A stretch of DNA of 26,016 bases from SZUA-252 sp035716005 (GTDB lineage: Bacteria > Eisenbacteria > RBG-16-71-46 > SZUA-252): positions 1-26,016 of the forward strand of contig DASTKG010000056.1 in the NCBI GenBank assembly GCA_035716005.1, given 5' to 3'. The notes beneath the pieces are model-generated. The model was not told where the DNA came from. It ran no database searches and was given only the letters and a program-made list of their open reading frames with translations. This document shows, one piece after another, positions 17,915-25,222 of the stretch. The number at the start of each line of letters is the position of its first letter. Positions within the stretch are counted from its first letter, which is position 1. Both the position numbers and the translations under genes were made by a program.

Positions 17915-18037
17915 GGTGTTCGAATCCTCCGGGATCTGCCTGACTCTGGGATGGGCGGCCGCAATTCCATGCAAACCGCGTGCCTGATTCTTGGATGCGG
18001 GCGCCGGGCCGAAGATCCACCCAATTCACGCCTTATA

Positions 18038-18066
18038 AGTCTAGGCTTCGGGCCGGGGGGTGTCAA
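18038..18066 (-). promoter_or_regulatory. Sigma70 promoter for the A-type Fe-S carrier gene
   Basis: On the minus strand TTGACA (18066-18061, perfect), a 17-bp spacer, then TAGACT (18043-18038, 4 of 6). The predicted start is near 18031, giving a leader of about 117 nt, long enough for regulation although no known element is recognised in it. The promoter sits 56 bp after the pyruvate kinase stop. Confidence 0.65.
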
Positions 18067-18121
18067 CGCCCCGGCTGGCCATGCAAATCCTTACCGGAAG
18101 GCGAGAGGGGCGCCGCCGCCT

Positions 18122-19570
18122 TCAGCGGACGCCCGATCCCCGCGGCCGGTCGGGGGGCCTCCCCTGCTGCAGGATGCGGAGCATGTTCGTCCCGCCCGAG
18201 CGAATCGTGGTCCCGGCCATCGCCACCACCCAGTCGCCCTTCCGGAGAACTTTGACCCGGATCAGGATGCGGAGCCCCGCCTCCACCATGCCCTCGGCCG
18301 TGCGCCACATCGGCACCTGGATCGGGAGAACGCCCCACGCGAGCGCCATGCGCCGGCAGGTGGAGCGGAGGGGCGAGAGGGCGAGGATCGGCTGCGCCGG
18401 GCGCGACTTGCTGACGAGCCGGGCGGAGTAGCCCGTGTGGGTGAAGACGACGAGCGAGCGGGCGCGAATCTCGCGAGCGGCCTGGTAGGCGGTGTGCGCG
18501 AGCGCGTGCGTCGGCGAGGTGAGCGTCGCGCTGTCGGAGCGGCGCGGCATGCGGGTGGCGGCGGCGAACTCGTCGGCCTCGGAGGCGATGCGCGCCATCG
18601 TGGCCACCGCCACGTCGGGATAGCGGCCCACGGCCGTCTCCGCGCTCAGCATCACCGCGTCGGTGCCGTCGAAGATGGCGTTCGCCACGTCGGAGGCCTC
18701 GGCGCGCGTGGGGCGGCTGGCGTTCACCATCGACTCGAGCATCTGCGTCGCGGTGATGACGAGCACCTCGCGGCGGTTGGCGCGGTCGATGATGCGCTTC
18801 TGCAAGATGGGGACGCGCTCCGTGGGGTACTCGACGCCCAGGTCCCCTCGGGCCACCATCACGCCGTCCGCCACGTCGAGGATCGCCTCGAGATTTTCGA
18901 TCGCCTCGCGGCGCTCGATCTTCGCGATGACGAGCGGCGGGTGCTTGACGCCGCGCATGAGGCGGCGAAGCCCGACGATGTCCTCGGGGCCGCGGACGAA
19001 CGAGAGCGCCACGTAGTCGACGCCGAGGTCGAGCCCGAGCTTCAGGTCGCGGCGGTCCTTCGTCGTGAGGGCCGGAACCCCGAGCCTCACGCCGGGAAAA
19101 TTGACCCCCTTGTGGTCCGCCACCACGCCGCCGCGGACGACGCGGGCTCGGAGCCCGTCCTTCATTCTCGCCGTCACGCGAAGCTCCACGAGCCCGTCGT
19201 CGATCAGGACGCGGTCGCCCTTCTTCACGTCGCGGAGGAGATCGGGGTAGGAGACGGGGATGTGGGTCTCGTCGCCGAGGCCGCCCCGCGTGGTGAGCTG
19301 GATCTGGGCGCCGGAGACGACGCGGACCGCGCCCCCCTTCATCTCGCCGACACGGATGCGCGGGCCCTGCAGGTCGAGGAGGATCCCCACGTGCTTTCGC
19401 GCGCGCGCGGCGGCGGAGCGAAGGAGGCGGCAGGCCCGCGTGTGGTCGCGGTTCGTGCCGTGGGAGAAGTTGAGGCGCGCCACGTCGAGGCCGGCGCGGA
19501 TCATTCGAGCCAGCACGAGCGGCGACACGGAGGCCGGCCCGAGCGTGGCGACGATCTTGGTGCGGCGCAC
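18122..19570 (-). CDS. pyk: Pyruvate kinase, 482 aa
   Basis: Last step of glycolysis: phosphoenolpyruvate and ADP give pyruvate and ATP. The N-terminal RRTKIVATLGPAS, ARLNFSHG, LLDLQGPRIRVG, FPGV, DLGVDYVALSFVR, VIAKIER and MVARGDLGVEYP segments cover the catalytic barrel and B domain. TATQMLESM and AIFDGTDAVMLSAETAVG complete the active site, and a C-terminal allosteric domain follows (about 350-470). The length is normal. The start is GTG at 19570, the only codon possible because family homology begins at the second residue. It stands one base after the stop of the peroxiredoxin gene with no ribosome binding site, so its translation is probably coupled to that gene. Confidence 0.96.
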   Translation of the reverse strand: MRRTKIVATLGPASVSPLVLARMIRAGLDVARLNFSHGTNRDHTRACRLLRSAAARARKHVGILLDLQGPRIRVGEMKGGAVRVVSGAQIQLTTRGGLGDETHIPVSYPDLLRDVKKGDRVLIDDGLVELRVTARMKDGLRARVVRGGVVADHKGVNFPGVRLGVPALTTKDRRDLKLGLDLGVDYVALSFVRGPEDIVGLRRLMRGVKHPPLVIAKIERREAIENLEAILDVADGVMVARGDLGVEYPTERVPILQKRIIDRANRREVLVITATQMLESMVNASRPTRAEASDVANAIFDGTDAVMLSAETAVGRYPDVAVATMARIASEADEFAAATRMPRRSDSATLTSPTHALAHTAYQAAREIRARSLVVFTHTGYSARLVSKSRPAQPILALSPLRSTCRRMALAWGVLPIQVPMWRTAEGMVEAGLRILIRVKVLRKGDWVVAMAGTTIRSGGTNMLRILQQGRPPDRPRGSGVR

Positions 19571-19571
19571 G

Positions 19572-20525
19572 CTAGACGGAGAGCGTTGCGAGAACCTCGT
19601 CGGCGTGACCTTCCACCTTCACGCGACGAAACACGTTCTCGACCTTTCCCTCGCGATCGATGACGAACGTCGTCCGCTCCACACCCCAGAAATTCCTCCC
19701 GTAGAGGCTCTTTTCCTTGTAGGTGCCGTAACGGCGGCAGATGGCGGCGTCGACGTCGGAGAGAAGCGGGAACTGGAGGTTGTACTTCTGCACGAATCGC
19801 TGATGGCTCAGCTCGTCGTCGAGGCTGATCCCGAGGATCACGGCGTCCTTCGCGGTGATGCGCGCCAGGTTGTCGCGGAAGGCGCACGCTTCCATGGTGC
19901 AGCCGGGCGTGTCGTCCTTCGGATAGAAGTAGAGGACGACGCGCTTCCCGCGGAACTCGGAGAGCGTGACCTTGCGGCCGAGGGTGCTCGGGAGGGAGAA
20001 ATCGGGCGCTTCCATGCCGACCGTCAGGCTCTCGCCCGGCCAGTCGGGCGAACCGGGCTTCGGCTTCCGGCGCGACGGGGTCGGAATCGGAGGCTCGTGG
20101 ATCACCACCGGAACCGGCGGCTCGCTCTCGAAATCGAGCCCCTCGTGCTCCCCGCCGAATTCTCCCGGCGCGTGCGGCGCGGCTCCACCCTTGCCGGCGG
20201 CGCCCTTCGACGCCGCGGCGCGCATGGCCGACTTGGCGCCTCGGCCCGCCGGGGCGGGCGCGGCCTTCGGAGGATGCCGGTCCGGCCCCTTCGCCGCCGT
20301 GGCCGCGACATGCGACGCACCCTTCGAGGCCGACCTCGAGGGCGCCTTGGAAGGAGCCTTCGCCGCCGTTCTCGCCGTCGGCTTGGCGCTCGCGCGACCG
20401 GCCGCGCTCGCCCGTTTCGGGGGAGCCTTCCGGGCGCTCTTGGCGGGCGCCTTCACGGCCTTCCGCTTCGGGGCCGATTTCACCTTCTTCTTCGCCGGAC
20501 CCTTCTTGGCGCGCTTGGAAGCCAC
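19572..20525 (-). CDS. bcp: BCP/PrxQ peroxiredoxin with histone H1-like N-terminal extension, 317 aa
   Basis: The thiol peroxidase domain (about 165-317) has the PrxQ motif PKDDTPGCTMEACAFRD. Peroxidatic C209 and resolving C214 are spaced CxxxxC, and R284 in VERTTFVID is the likely supporting Arg. It reduces H2O2 and organic peroxides with thioredoxin. BCP is usually about 150 aa. Here residues 1-117 form a Lys/Ala/Pro/Ser-rich, H1-like segment with repeats such as KKGPAKKK, KAPAKSARKAPPK and KAPSKAPSRSASK, then an acidic/proline linker (about 120-160). Such tails in bacteria bind DNA (AlgP, Hc1 and mycobacterial HU tails), so nucleoid binding is a fair inference. The start is GTG at 20525, with GGGGGG 6 nt upstream; the tail is in frame with the domain without interruption. 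Pyruvate kinase follows at once. Confidence 0.93.
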   Translation of the reverse strand: MASKRAKKGPAKKKVKSAPKRKAVKAPAKSARKAPPKRASAAGRASAKPTARTAAKAPSKAPSRSASKGASHVAATAAKGPDRHPPKAAPAPAGRGAKSAMRAAASKGAAGKGGAAPHAPGEFGGEHEGLDFESEPPVPVVIHEPPIPTPSRRKPKPGSPDWPGESLTVGMEAPDFSLPSTLGRKVTLSEFRGKRVVLYFYPKDDTPGCTMEACAFRDNLARITAKDAVILGISLDDELSHQRFVQKYNLQFPLLSDVDAAICRRYGTYKEKSLYGRNFWGVERTTFVIDREGKVENVFRRVKVEGHADEVLATLSV

Positions 20526-20542
20526 GGAACCCCCCGTATTTC

Positions 20543-20548
20543 TTTATA
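20543..20548 (-). promoter_or_regulatory. Candidate -10 element for the bcp-pyk operon
   Basis: TATAAA on the minus strand lies in an AT-rich island of the otherwise GC-rich gap 20526-20663. It would start transcription some 10 nt before the GGGGGG ribosome binding site. No convincing -35 is seen. The rest of that gap shows only a short GCGGAATCCCGC hairpin. Confidence 0.35.
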
Positions 20549-20663
20549 TGTCATAAGCTTGCGGGATTCCGCCGCATCCAAGCGGCCGGGACCCGCCACC
20601 GGCTCGTTGGGCGGCATCCTACCGGCAATGGGGCCGGGGTTCAAGTCGGGCGGGAAAAAGGGG

Positions 20664-21476
20664 CTACTTGCGGACGGAGGAGAAGGAAAAAACGCTCTCG
20701 TCGAACGACTGCGGCGTCGCGACGTTCTCGAAGCGGAGCATGGCCGGCTTCCCCGCGAAGCGGCGCTGAAGGGAGAGCTTCACCGGCCCGACGTTCGTCC
20801 ACGCCTCCCACGAGGCGCCCGAGGGAGGCGGCTTCTGCCCGGTGAGGACGTATTGCCACTTGTCGATCAGGTGCGTGGCGCGGTTCACGTAGAGCCAGTA
20901 GTGGTCGTCGGACGTGAGTCCCGTGCCGGGAACGAACGTCAGCTCGAGCACGTCGTAGGCCGCCTGCGGCGTCCGCTCGGGGCGCGAGTAGCGGATCTTC
21001 ACGCCCGGATCTCGAAGCTTGAAGGGCATCATCACCCAGTAGGTGTCGTTCACCCAGCGCTCGTATCCATGCTCGATGATTTCCGCGACGCGGGCCGGAT
21101 CGCTCTCGCCGATCCCGTCGACGAAGGCCGACCCCTTCTTGTCCGCGAGCCCGAAGATGGCCGTGACGTACCTTCCCTTTTCGTCGCGCCCTTCGACGCG
21201 GCAGCGGCCGTTCCGCTTGTCCCACCAGTGGCGATAGCGCGCGGCTTCCTTCCCGTCGCGCACCACCACGAAATCGAAGCGGAAGCAGGGGAGCGACTCC
21301 CAGGTCGTCAGTCCCCCCATCGCGTCGGTGAGCGCGCGGACCACCGGCTCGCTCTCGCGATCGATGTCGGCGGGGGGCGGCGCGGCGAGCGCGCGAGGCG
21401 GGAGAAGCGCCGGCGCGGCCAGAGCGAGCGCCGCGACGAGGAAGAGGAGCGCGTGGCGCCGCATCGGCCGGGTCAC
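20664..21476 (-). CDS. Secreted protein, DUF6503-like, 270 aa
   Basis: A signal peptide (about 1-32, MTRPMRRH then a long Ala/Leu core ending RALA) precedes a soluble domain rich in beta strands and aromatic residues: WESLPCFRFDFVVV, RYRHWWDKRNGRCRVEG, RWVNDTYWVMMPFKLRDPGVKI, DVLELTF, HYWLYVNRATHLIDKWQYV, SWEAWTNVGPVKLSLQRR. This string of landmarks resembles DUF6503 and the LolA-like half-barrel lipid-binding fold, from memory. There is no lipobox cysteine. The start is GTG at 21476, overlapping the peroxiredoxin stop by 4 bp (GTGA); Met5 is an alternative. It is probably periplasmic. The link to the upstream peroxiredoxin is by operon only, and the function is unknown. Confidence 0.85.
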   Translation of the reverse strand: MTRPMRRHALLFLVAALALAAPALLPPRALAAPPPADIDRESEPVVRALTDAMGGLTTWESLPCFRFDFVVVRDGKEAARYRHWWDKRNGRCRVEGRDEKGRYVTAIFGLADKKGSAFVDGIGESDPARVAEIIEHGYERWVNDTYWVMMPFKLRDPGVKIRYSRPERTPQAAYDVLELTFVPGTGLTSDDHYWLYVNRATHLIDKWQYVLTGQKPPPSGASWEAWTNVGPVKLSLQRRFAGKPAMLRFENVATPQSFDESVFSFSSVRK

Positions 21477-21958
21477 GACGCGAGCGATTTCAGCGCCTCG
21501 AGCGCCTTGGCGCGATCGGGGACCCTCGCGATGTCGTGGATCTCCGCGTGACGCACGACCCCCGTCTTGTCGATGACGAAGGTCGCGCGCTCGGCGACGC
21601 CTTCGGGCCGGAACACGCCGTACGCGGCCGCGACCGCGCCGTGCGGGTAGAAGTCGGCCAGGAGCGGATAGTCGACGCCGACGCTCTCCGCGAAGGCTTT
21701 GTGGACCGGCGCGGAATCGACGGAGATGCCGAGGATCTGGGCGTCGTGATCCTCGTACCGCGGCTTGTCCTTCGAGTACCCCGGCATCTGCACGCTGCAG
21801 AGGCTGGTGAAGGAAAGCGGGTAGAAGACCAGGACGACGTTTCGCTTGCCCCGGAACGAGGAAAGGGTCACGTCGCGGCCCGATTCGTCCTTCAGCGTGA
21901 AGTCGGGGGCGAGGTCCCCCGCCTTGATCTGCACGCGTTGCGTCATCGTGGCGTTCAT
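21473..21958 (-). CDS. 1-Cys peroxiredoxin of the AhpE/Prx type, 161 aa
   Basis: Thioredoxin-fold peroxidase. The active-site segment FYPLSFTSLCSVQMPG has peroxidatic C54 with P47 and T51 of the PxxxTxxC motif. It is the only cysteine in the protein, so reduction needs an outside thiol, as in AhpE. R123 in AERATFVIDKTG is the likely partner Arg. Length fits the family. The ATG at 21958 has GGAGAA 6 nt upstream; ATG at codon 5 is a less likely alternative. The gene lies 23 bp after the acyl-CoA dehydrogenase stop and overlaps the DUF6503-like gene. It differs in type from the BCP enzyme about 1 kb further on, so the two are not recent duplicates. Confidence 0.93.
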   Translation of the reverse strand: MNATMTQRVQIKAGDLAPDFTLKDESGRDVTLSSFRGKRNVVLVFYPLSFTSLCSVQMPGYSKDKPRYEDHDAQILGISVDSAPVHKAFAESVGVDYPLLADFYPHGAVAAAYGVFRPEGVAERATFVIDKTGVVRHAEIHDIARVPDRAKALEALKSLAS

Positions 21959-21981
21959 GGACGGTTCTCCGGGAGCGAGCC

Positions 21982-23241
21982 CTAGGCCGTCGCGGTCTCC
22001 GGCGGCGCGGCCGCCTTGCGCGCGAGCGAGTCGGGGTCGTTCACTCCCTGCTGGGTTTCCTTCGGAATGTAGTCGAGCAGGTACTTGAGATTCAGCCCTT
22101 CCTTGATGAGCGACCGGGCGACGACCAGCCGCTGCACCTGGTTCGTCCCCTCGTAGATCTGCGTGATCTTCGCGTCGCGCATGTACTTCTCGATCGGGTA
22201 GTCCTTCATGTAGCCGTAGCCGCCGAAGACCTGGACCGCGTCGGTCGTCACCGCCATCGCCGTGTCCGTCGCGAAGAGCTTGCACATGGCCGCGAGCTTC
22301 GAGAGGTTCGGCGCCTGATCGTCCACCGCCTTCGCGGCGGCGTAGACGAGATGCCGCGCCGCCTCGACGCGCGTCGCCATGTCGGCCAGCATCGCCTGGA
22401 TCATCTGGAACGAGATGATCGGCGAGCCGAACTGTTCGCGCCGCGCCGCGTAGACGGTGGCGAACTCGAGGGCGCCGGCCGCGAGGCCGAGCCCCTGCGC
22501 CGCCACGCCCGGACGGGCGCGGTCGAGCGTCTGCATCGCGTGCTTGAAGCCGTGGCCCGCGACGTCGCCGAGGAGATTCTTCGCCGGGACGCGGCAGTTC
22601 TCGAAGTGGAGCTCCACGACCGGCACGCAGCGGATCCCCATCTTGTCCTCGACCTTGCCGATCCGGAACCCGGGGGTCCCCTTCTCGACGAGGAACGCCG
22701 AGATGCGCCGCGACTTCGAGACCGGGTCGCTCACGGCGAAGACGGTGTAGAGGTCGGCCGCGCCGCCGTTCGTGTTCCACTTCTTCTCGCCGTTCAGGAT
22801 CCAGTGGTCCCCGTCCTTGACGGCCGTGGCCTGCAGGCTCGCGGCGTCGCTCCCCGCGAACTTCTCGGAGAGGCCGAAGGAGATGAGCTTCTCCCCCTTC
22901 GCGATCTGCGGGAGGTAGCGGCTCTTCTGCTCGTCGGTGCCGCCCACGAGGATCGGGAAGGAGCCGAGCGCGTTCACGGCGTAGAGAACGCCGACGCCGC
23001 CGCAGGCCTTGGAGAGCTCCTCGACGCAGAGGCAGAGATCGAGGACGCCGCCGCCTTCGCCGCCGTACTCCTTCGGGATCCAGACGCCCATCAACCCGGC
23101 TTTCGCCAGGGCGTCCTTGATCTCCCAGGGATACTCCTGGAGCCGGTCGTACTTCGCGGCGAGAGGACGGACCACCTTGTCCGCGACCTCGCGCGCGCGC
23201 TCGCGGAACTTCATATTTTGCTCGGTCAGGAAGCCAGCCAC
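21982..23241 (-). CDS. Acyl-CoA dehydrogenase, 419 aa
   Basis: FAD flavoprotein that makes a 2,3-double bond in acyl-CoA and passes electrons to ETF. Domain order is standard: N-terminal helices (1-115), middle beta domain (FGLSEKFAGSDAASLQATA, WILNGEKKWNTNGG, 120-225) and C-terminal helical domain (RREQFGSPIISFQMIQAMLADM, QVFGGYGYMKDYPIEKYMRDAKI). E364 in QIYEGTNQVQR sits at the usual position of the catalytic base. About 35 residues at the C-terminus go beyond the common 380-aa length (DYIPKETQQGVNDP onward). The start is GTG at 23241 with GCGAGG 6 nt upstream. The 1-Cys peroxiredoxin follows by 23 bp. Substrate chain length cannot be read from the sequence. Confidence 0.95.
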   Translation of the reverse strand: MAGFLTEQNMKFRERAREVADKVVRPLAAKYDRLQEYPWEIKDALAKAGLMGVWIPKEYGGEGGGVLDLCLCVEELSKACGGVGVLYAVNALGSFPILVGGTDEQKSRYLPQIAKGEKLISFGLSEKFAGSDAASLQATAVKDGDHWILNGEKKWNTNGGAADLYTVFAVSDPVSKSRRISAFLVEKGTPGFRIGKVEDKMGIRCVPVVELHFENCRVPAKNLLGDVAGHGFKHAMQTLDRARPGVAAQGLGLAAGALEFATVYAARREQFGSPIISFQMIQAMLADMATRVEAARHLVYAAAKAVDDQAPNLSKLAAMCKLFATDTAMAVTTDAVQVFGGYGYMKDYPIEKYMRDAKITQIYEGTNQVQRLVVARSLIKEGLNLKYLLDYIPKETQQGVNDPDSLARKAAAPPETATA

Positions 23242-23311
23242 GTTCGACCTCGCTTCAGTAAGGTAGGGTTGAATCGCCCGCCGGCCCCATGGCGCGGCGA
23301 GGGGAACCCCG

Positions 23312-23340
23312 ATTATTCCCGATGGCGTTCGGCTTTGCCA
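23312..23340 (-). promoter_or_regulatory. Possible promoter for the acyl-CoA dehydrogenase operon
   Basis: On the minus strand AATAAT (23317-23312) is a 5-of-6 match to TATAAT, 17 bp from a weak TGGCAA (23340-23335). It overlaps the stop codon of the glycosylase gene and would give a leader of about 64 nt. The alternative is read-through from the glycosylase gene. Confidence 0.3.
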
Positions 23341-23960
23341 CCCCGACTTTGCGCTCCGACCGCCCGGCCGGGGGTGACGAAAGGATTACTCTTCTCGAAC
23401 AAACGCCACGGCATCCGGTCCCAGGGTGGGGGCGCGCTCTCGCAACCGATGCGGGGCGAGGTGCCCACGGCGCGGTCGGCGACGCCCGCCCCCTCCTCGA
23501 ACCAGAGATCCTTGCCGCGCAGGTCGGATCGGTTCTGCCTGAGATCGAGCCCTAACGCCTGACAGAGCTTCGCGGGACCGCTCGTGAGCAGGTGCGGCCG
23601 GTCGGTTCCGCGGGCCCGCGCCATTCGCGGGATCCCCTCGAGCGGCTCGGCCGCCCGGACGAGGACCGCGGCCGGGAACCCCTCCCGCTCCGTCACGGCG
23701 TTCAGGAGATGGTGCATGCCGTAGGTGAGGTAGACGTAGGCGATCCCGGGCGGCCCGTAGAGGACCTCCGTTCGCGGCGTGCGGCCGGCTCGCGCGTGGC
23801 ACGCCTTGTCCTCCTCCCCCACGTACGCCTCGGTCTCGACGATCCGCCCGCGAAGCACCTCGCCGTCGGGGAGCCGCCGGGCCACGACGCAGCCGAGGAG
23901 TTCCCGCGCGACGGTGAGCGTCGGGCGGGCGTAGAACGATCGGGGGAGCGGACGGGGCAT
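23313..23960 (-). CDS. mpg: DNA-3-methyladenine glycosylase (MPG/AAG family), 215 aa
   Basis: Removes alkylated purines and hypoxanthine from DNA as the first step of base-excision repair. Family landmarks in order: PTLTVARELLGCVVAR (13-28), GRIVETEAYVGEEDKACHA (38-56, holding the catalytic Glu), RTEVLYGPPGIAYVYLTYGMHHLLNAVT (63-90), AAVLVRAAEPLEG and LTSGPAKLCQALGL. Length is normal for a bacterial enzyme. The ATG at 23960 is chosen because family homology begins there; the longer frame reaching 24062 runs antisense into the exporter gene. No good ribosome binding site is present, and TACAAT stands 6 nt upstream. It is divergent from the MFS gene across 25 bp, and the acyl-CoA dehydrogenase follows at 71 bp. 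Confidence 0.96.
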   Translation of the reverse strand: MPRPLPRSFYARPTLTVARELLGCVVARRLPDGEVLRGRIVETEAYVGEEDKACHARAGRTPRTEVLYGPPGIAYVYLTYGMHHLLNAVTEREGFPAAVLVRAAEPLEGIPRMARARGTDRPHLLTSGPAKLCQALGLDLRQNRSDLRGKDLWFEEGAGVADRAVGTSPRIGCESAPPPWDRMPWRLFEKSNPFVTPGRAVGAQSRGGKAERHRE

Positions 23961-23966
23961 GACCCC

Positions 23967-23972
23967 ATTGTA
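23967..23972 (-). promoter_or_regulatory. Candidate leaderless -10 for the glycosylase gene
   Basis: TACAAT on the minus strand, 6 nt before the ATG at 23960. A good -10 match (5 of 6). Its distance from the start codon would place the transcript 5' end at the AUG. Confidence 0.45.
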
Positions 23973-23973
23973 G

Positions 23974-23979
23974 TAGAAT
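23974..23979 (+). promoter_or_regulatory. Candidate leaderless -10 for the MFS transporter gene
   Basis: TAGAAT on the plus strand, 6 nt before the ATG at 23986, with a CCCGCG discriminator and no ribosome binding site. It is separated by a single base from the opposite-strand TACAAT, so the two RNA polymerases could not sit there together. Confidence 0.45.
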
Positions 23980-23985
23980 CCCGCG

Positions 23986-25194
23986 ATGCCCGAATCCGAA
24001 CGAACGAGCGGCGGCGGTCCCGGTTTCGGCCCGCGCCTCGTCCTCTTCCTCACCGTCTTCATCCATCTCCTCGGCTTCGGGATCCTCCTTCCGATCCTCC
24101 CCTACTACGCGAAGACGTACGGCGCCGGCGGCCTCCTGGTCGGGCTCCTCTCCGCGTCCTTCTCCTTCTTCCAGTTCCTCTTCGCGCCGGTCTGGGGCCG
24201 GCTCTCCGACCGCGTCGGCCGCCGGCCGATCCTCCTCGGGAGCCTCGTCCTCACATCCGCCTCCTACGTCGTCTTCGGGCTCTCCCACTCGCTCTGGCTC
24301 CTCTTCGCGTCGCGCATCATGGCCGGCATCGCCGGCGCGACGCTCCCGACGGCGCAGACTTACATCGCCGACACGACGACCCCCGAGGAGCGGACGAAGG
24401 GGATGGGGATGATCGGCGCCGCGCTCGGGCTCGGCTTCACGTTCGGCCCCGCGATCGGCGGCGCGTTGAGCCACTTCGGCTACTCCATGCCGGCGTTCGC
24501 GTCGGCCGGGTTCGCGCTCATCGCCGCCGTGATGGCGTTCTTCCTCCTGCCGGAGTCGTTGAAACCGGAGGCGCGCGCCGAGGCGATCGCGCAACGACAC
24601 ACGCGGCCCAGCCTGGTCGCGTCGTTCGCCGACGCCTTCTCGCGCCCGCGCGTCCGCCCGGTTCTCGTCCTCTACTTCCTCGCCACGGTCTGCTTCGCGG
24701 GGCTCGAGGCGACGTTCGCCCTCTTTGGCCACGATCGCTACGGGCTCAAGGCATCGAACGTCGGATACCTGCTCGCCTACATGGGTATTCTCGCGGTGAT
24801 CATGCAGGGGGGGCTGGTCGGGCGGTTGGTGCGGATGTTCGGCGAGCCCAAACTGGTGCGCGCCGGCTTCATGCTCCTCGGCGCGGGGATGCTCGCCGCC
24901 GGCGGAGCGCCCCCCTTCGCGTGGCTGATGGTCGCGCTCGCGGCGGTCGCGCTCGGCAACGGGCTCTCGAGCCCCTCGCTCGCGGGGATGGTCTCGATCG
25001 CGGCCGCCGCGGGCGAACAAGGAAGCGTCCTCGGCGTCTACCAGGCGCTCGGAAGTCTGGCGCGGACGATCGGGCCGTTCCTGGGGGGGCTCGCCTTCGA
25101 CACGATCGGGCCGACGAGCCCGCTCTGGATCGGGGGCGCGATTCTGGCGCTGGCGTCCTTCCTGGCGGGTTCGCTGCCGCGGCGGGAGAGTTAG
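23986..25194 (+). CDS. MFS transporter, DHA1/TetA-like drug exporter, 402 aa
   Basis: Proton-driven inner-membrane exporter with 12 hydrophobic segments in two six-helix halves. Motif A of the major facilitator superfamily, GRLSDRVGRRP, lies at about 71-81 in the loop after the second segment, and the fifth segment has the antiporter-like GAALGLGFTFGPAIGG near 144-159. The N-terminal 16 residues are polar; a charged loop RPSLVASFADAFSRPRVRP (about 208-226) joins the halves. The overall pattern is of the TetA/Bmr-like 12-segment antiporters, but the substrate cannot be told. The ATG at 23986 has no ribosome binding site. A strong hairpin follows the stop. Confidence 0.92.
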   Translation: MPESERTSGGGPGFGPRLVLFLTVFIHLLGFGILLPILPYYAKTYGAGGLLVGLLSASFSFFQFLFAPVWGRLSDRVGRRPILLGSLVLTSASYVVFGLSHSLWLLFASRIMAGIAGATLPTAQTYIADTTTPEERTKGMGMIGAALGLGFTFGPAIGGALSHFGYSMPAFASAGFALIAAVMAFFLLPESLKPEARAEAIAQRHTRPSLVASFADAFSRPRVRPVLVLYFLATVCFAGLEATFALFGHDRYGLKASNVGYLLAYMGILAVIMQGGLVGRLVRMFGEPKLVRAGFMLLGAGMLAAGGAPPFAWLMVALAAVALGNGLSSPSLAGMVSIAAAAGEQGSVLGVYQALGSLARTIGPFLGGLAFDTIGPTSPLWIGGAILALASFLAGSLPRRES

Positions 25195-25222
25195 CCTCCG
25201 CGTTTCGCCTCACGAATGGAAA

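Noticed and set aside
18097..18123. Hairpin GAAGGCG/CGCCTTC at the end of pyruvate kinase as a terminator
   Set aside because: The stem is only 7 pairs with a 13-nt loop, it overlaps the stop codon, and no T tract follows on the minus strand.
20580..20663. GCCGG-containing hairpins after the DUF6503-like gene as a terminator
   Set aside because: The TTTTT on the minus strand lies before, not after, the possible stems, so the order is wrong for a rho-independent terminator.
21982..22780. Long frame upstream of and fused to the 1-Cys peroxiredoxin (435 codons from 22780)
   Set aside because: The upstream part is out of frame with the motif-complete acyl-CoA dehydrogenase and has no domain. 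Peroxiredoxin homology and a ribosome binding site place the start at 21958.
23960..24062. Longer N-terminus for the glycosylase starting at 24062
   Set aside because: It would run antisense through the start of the MFS gene and adds residues unlike the family. Homology begins at the Met at 23960.
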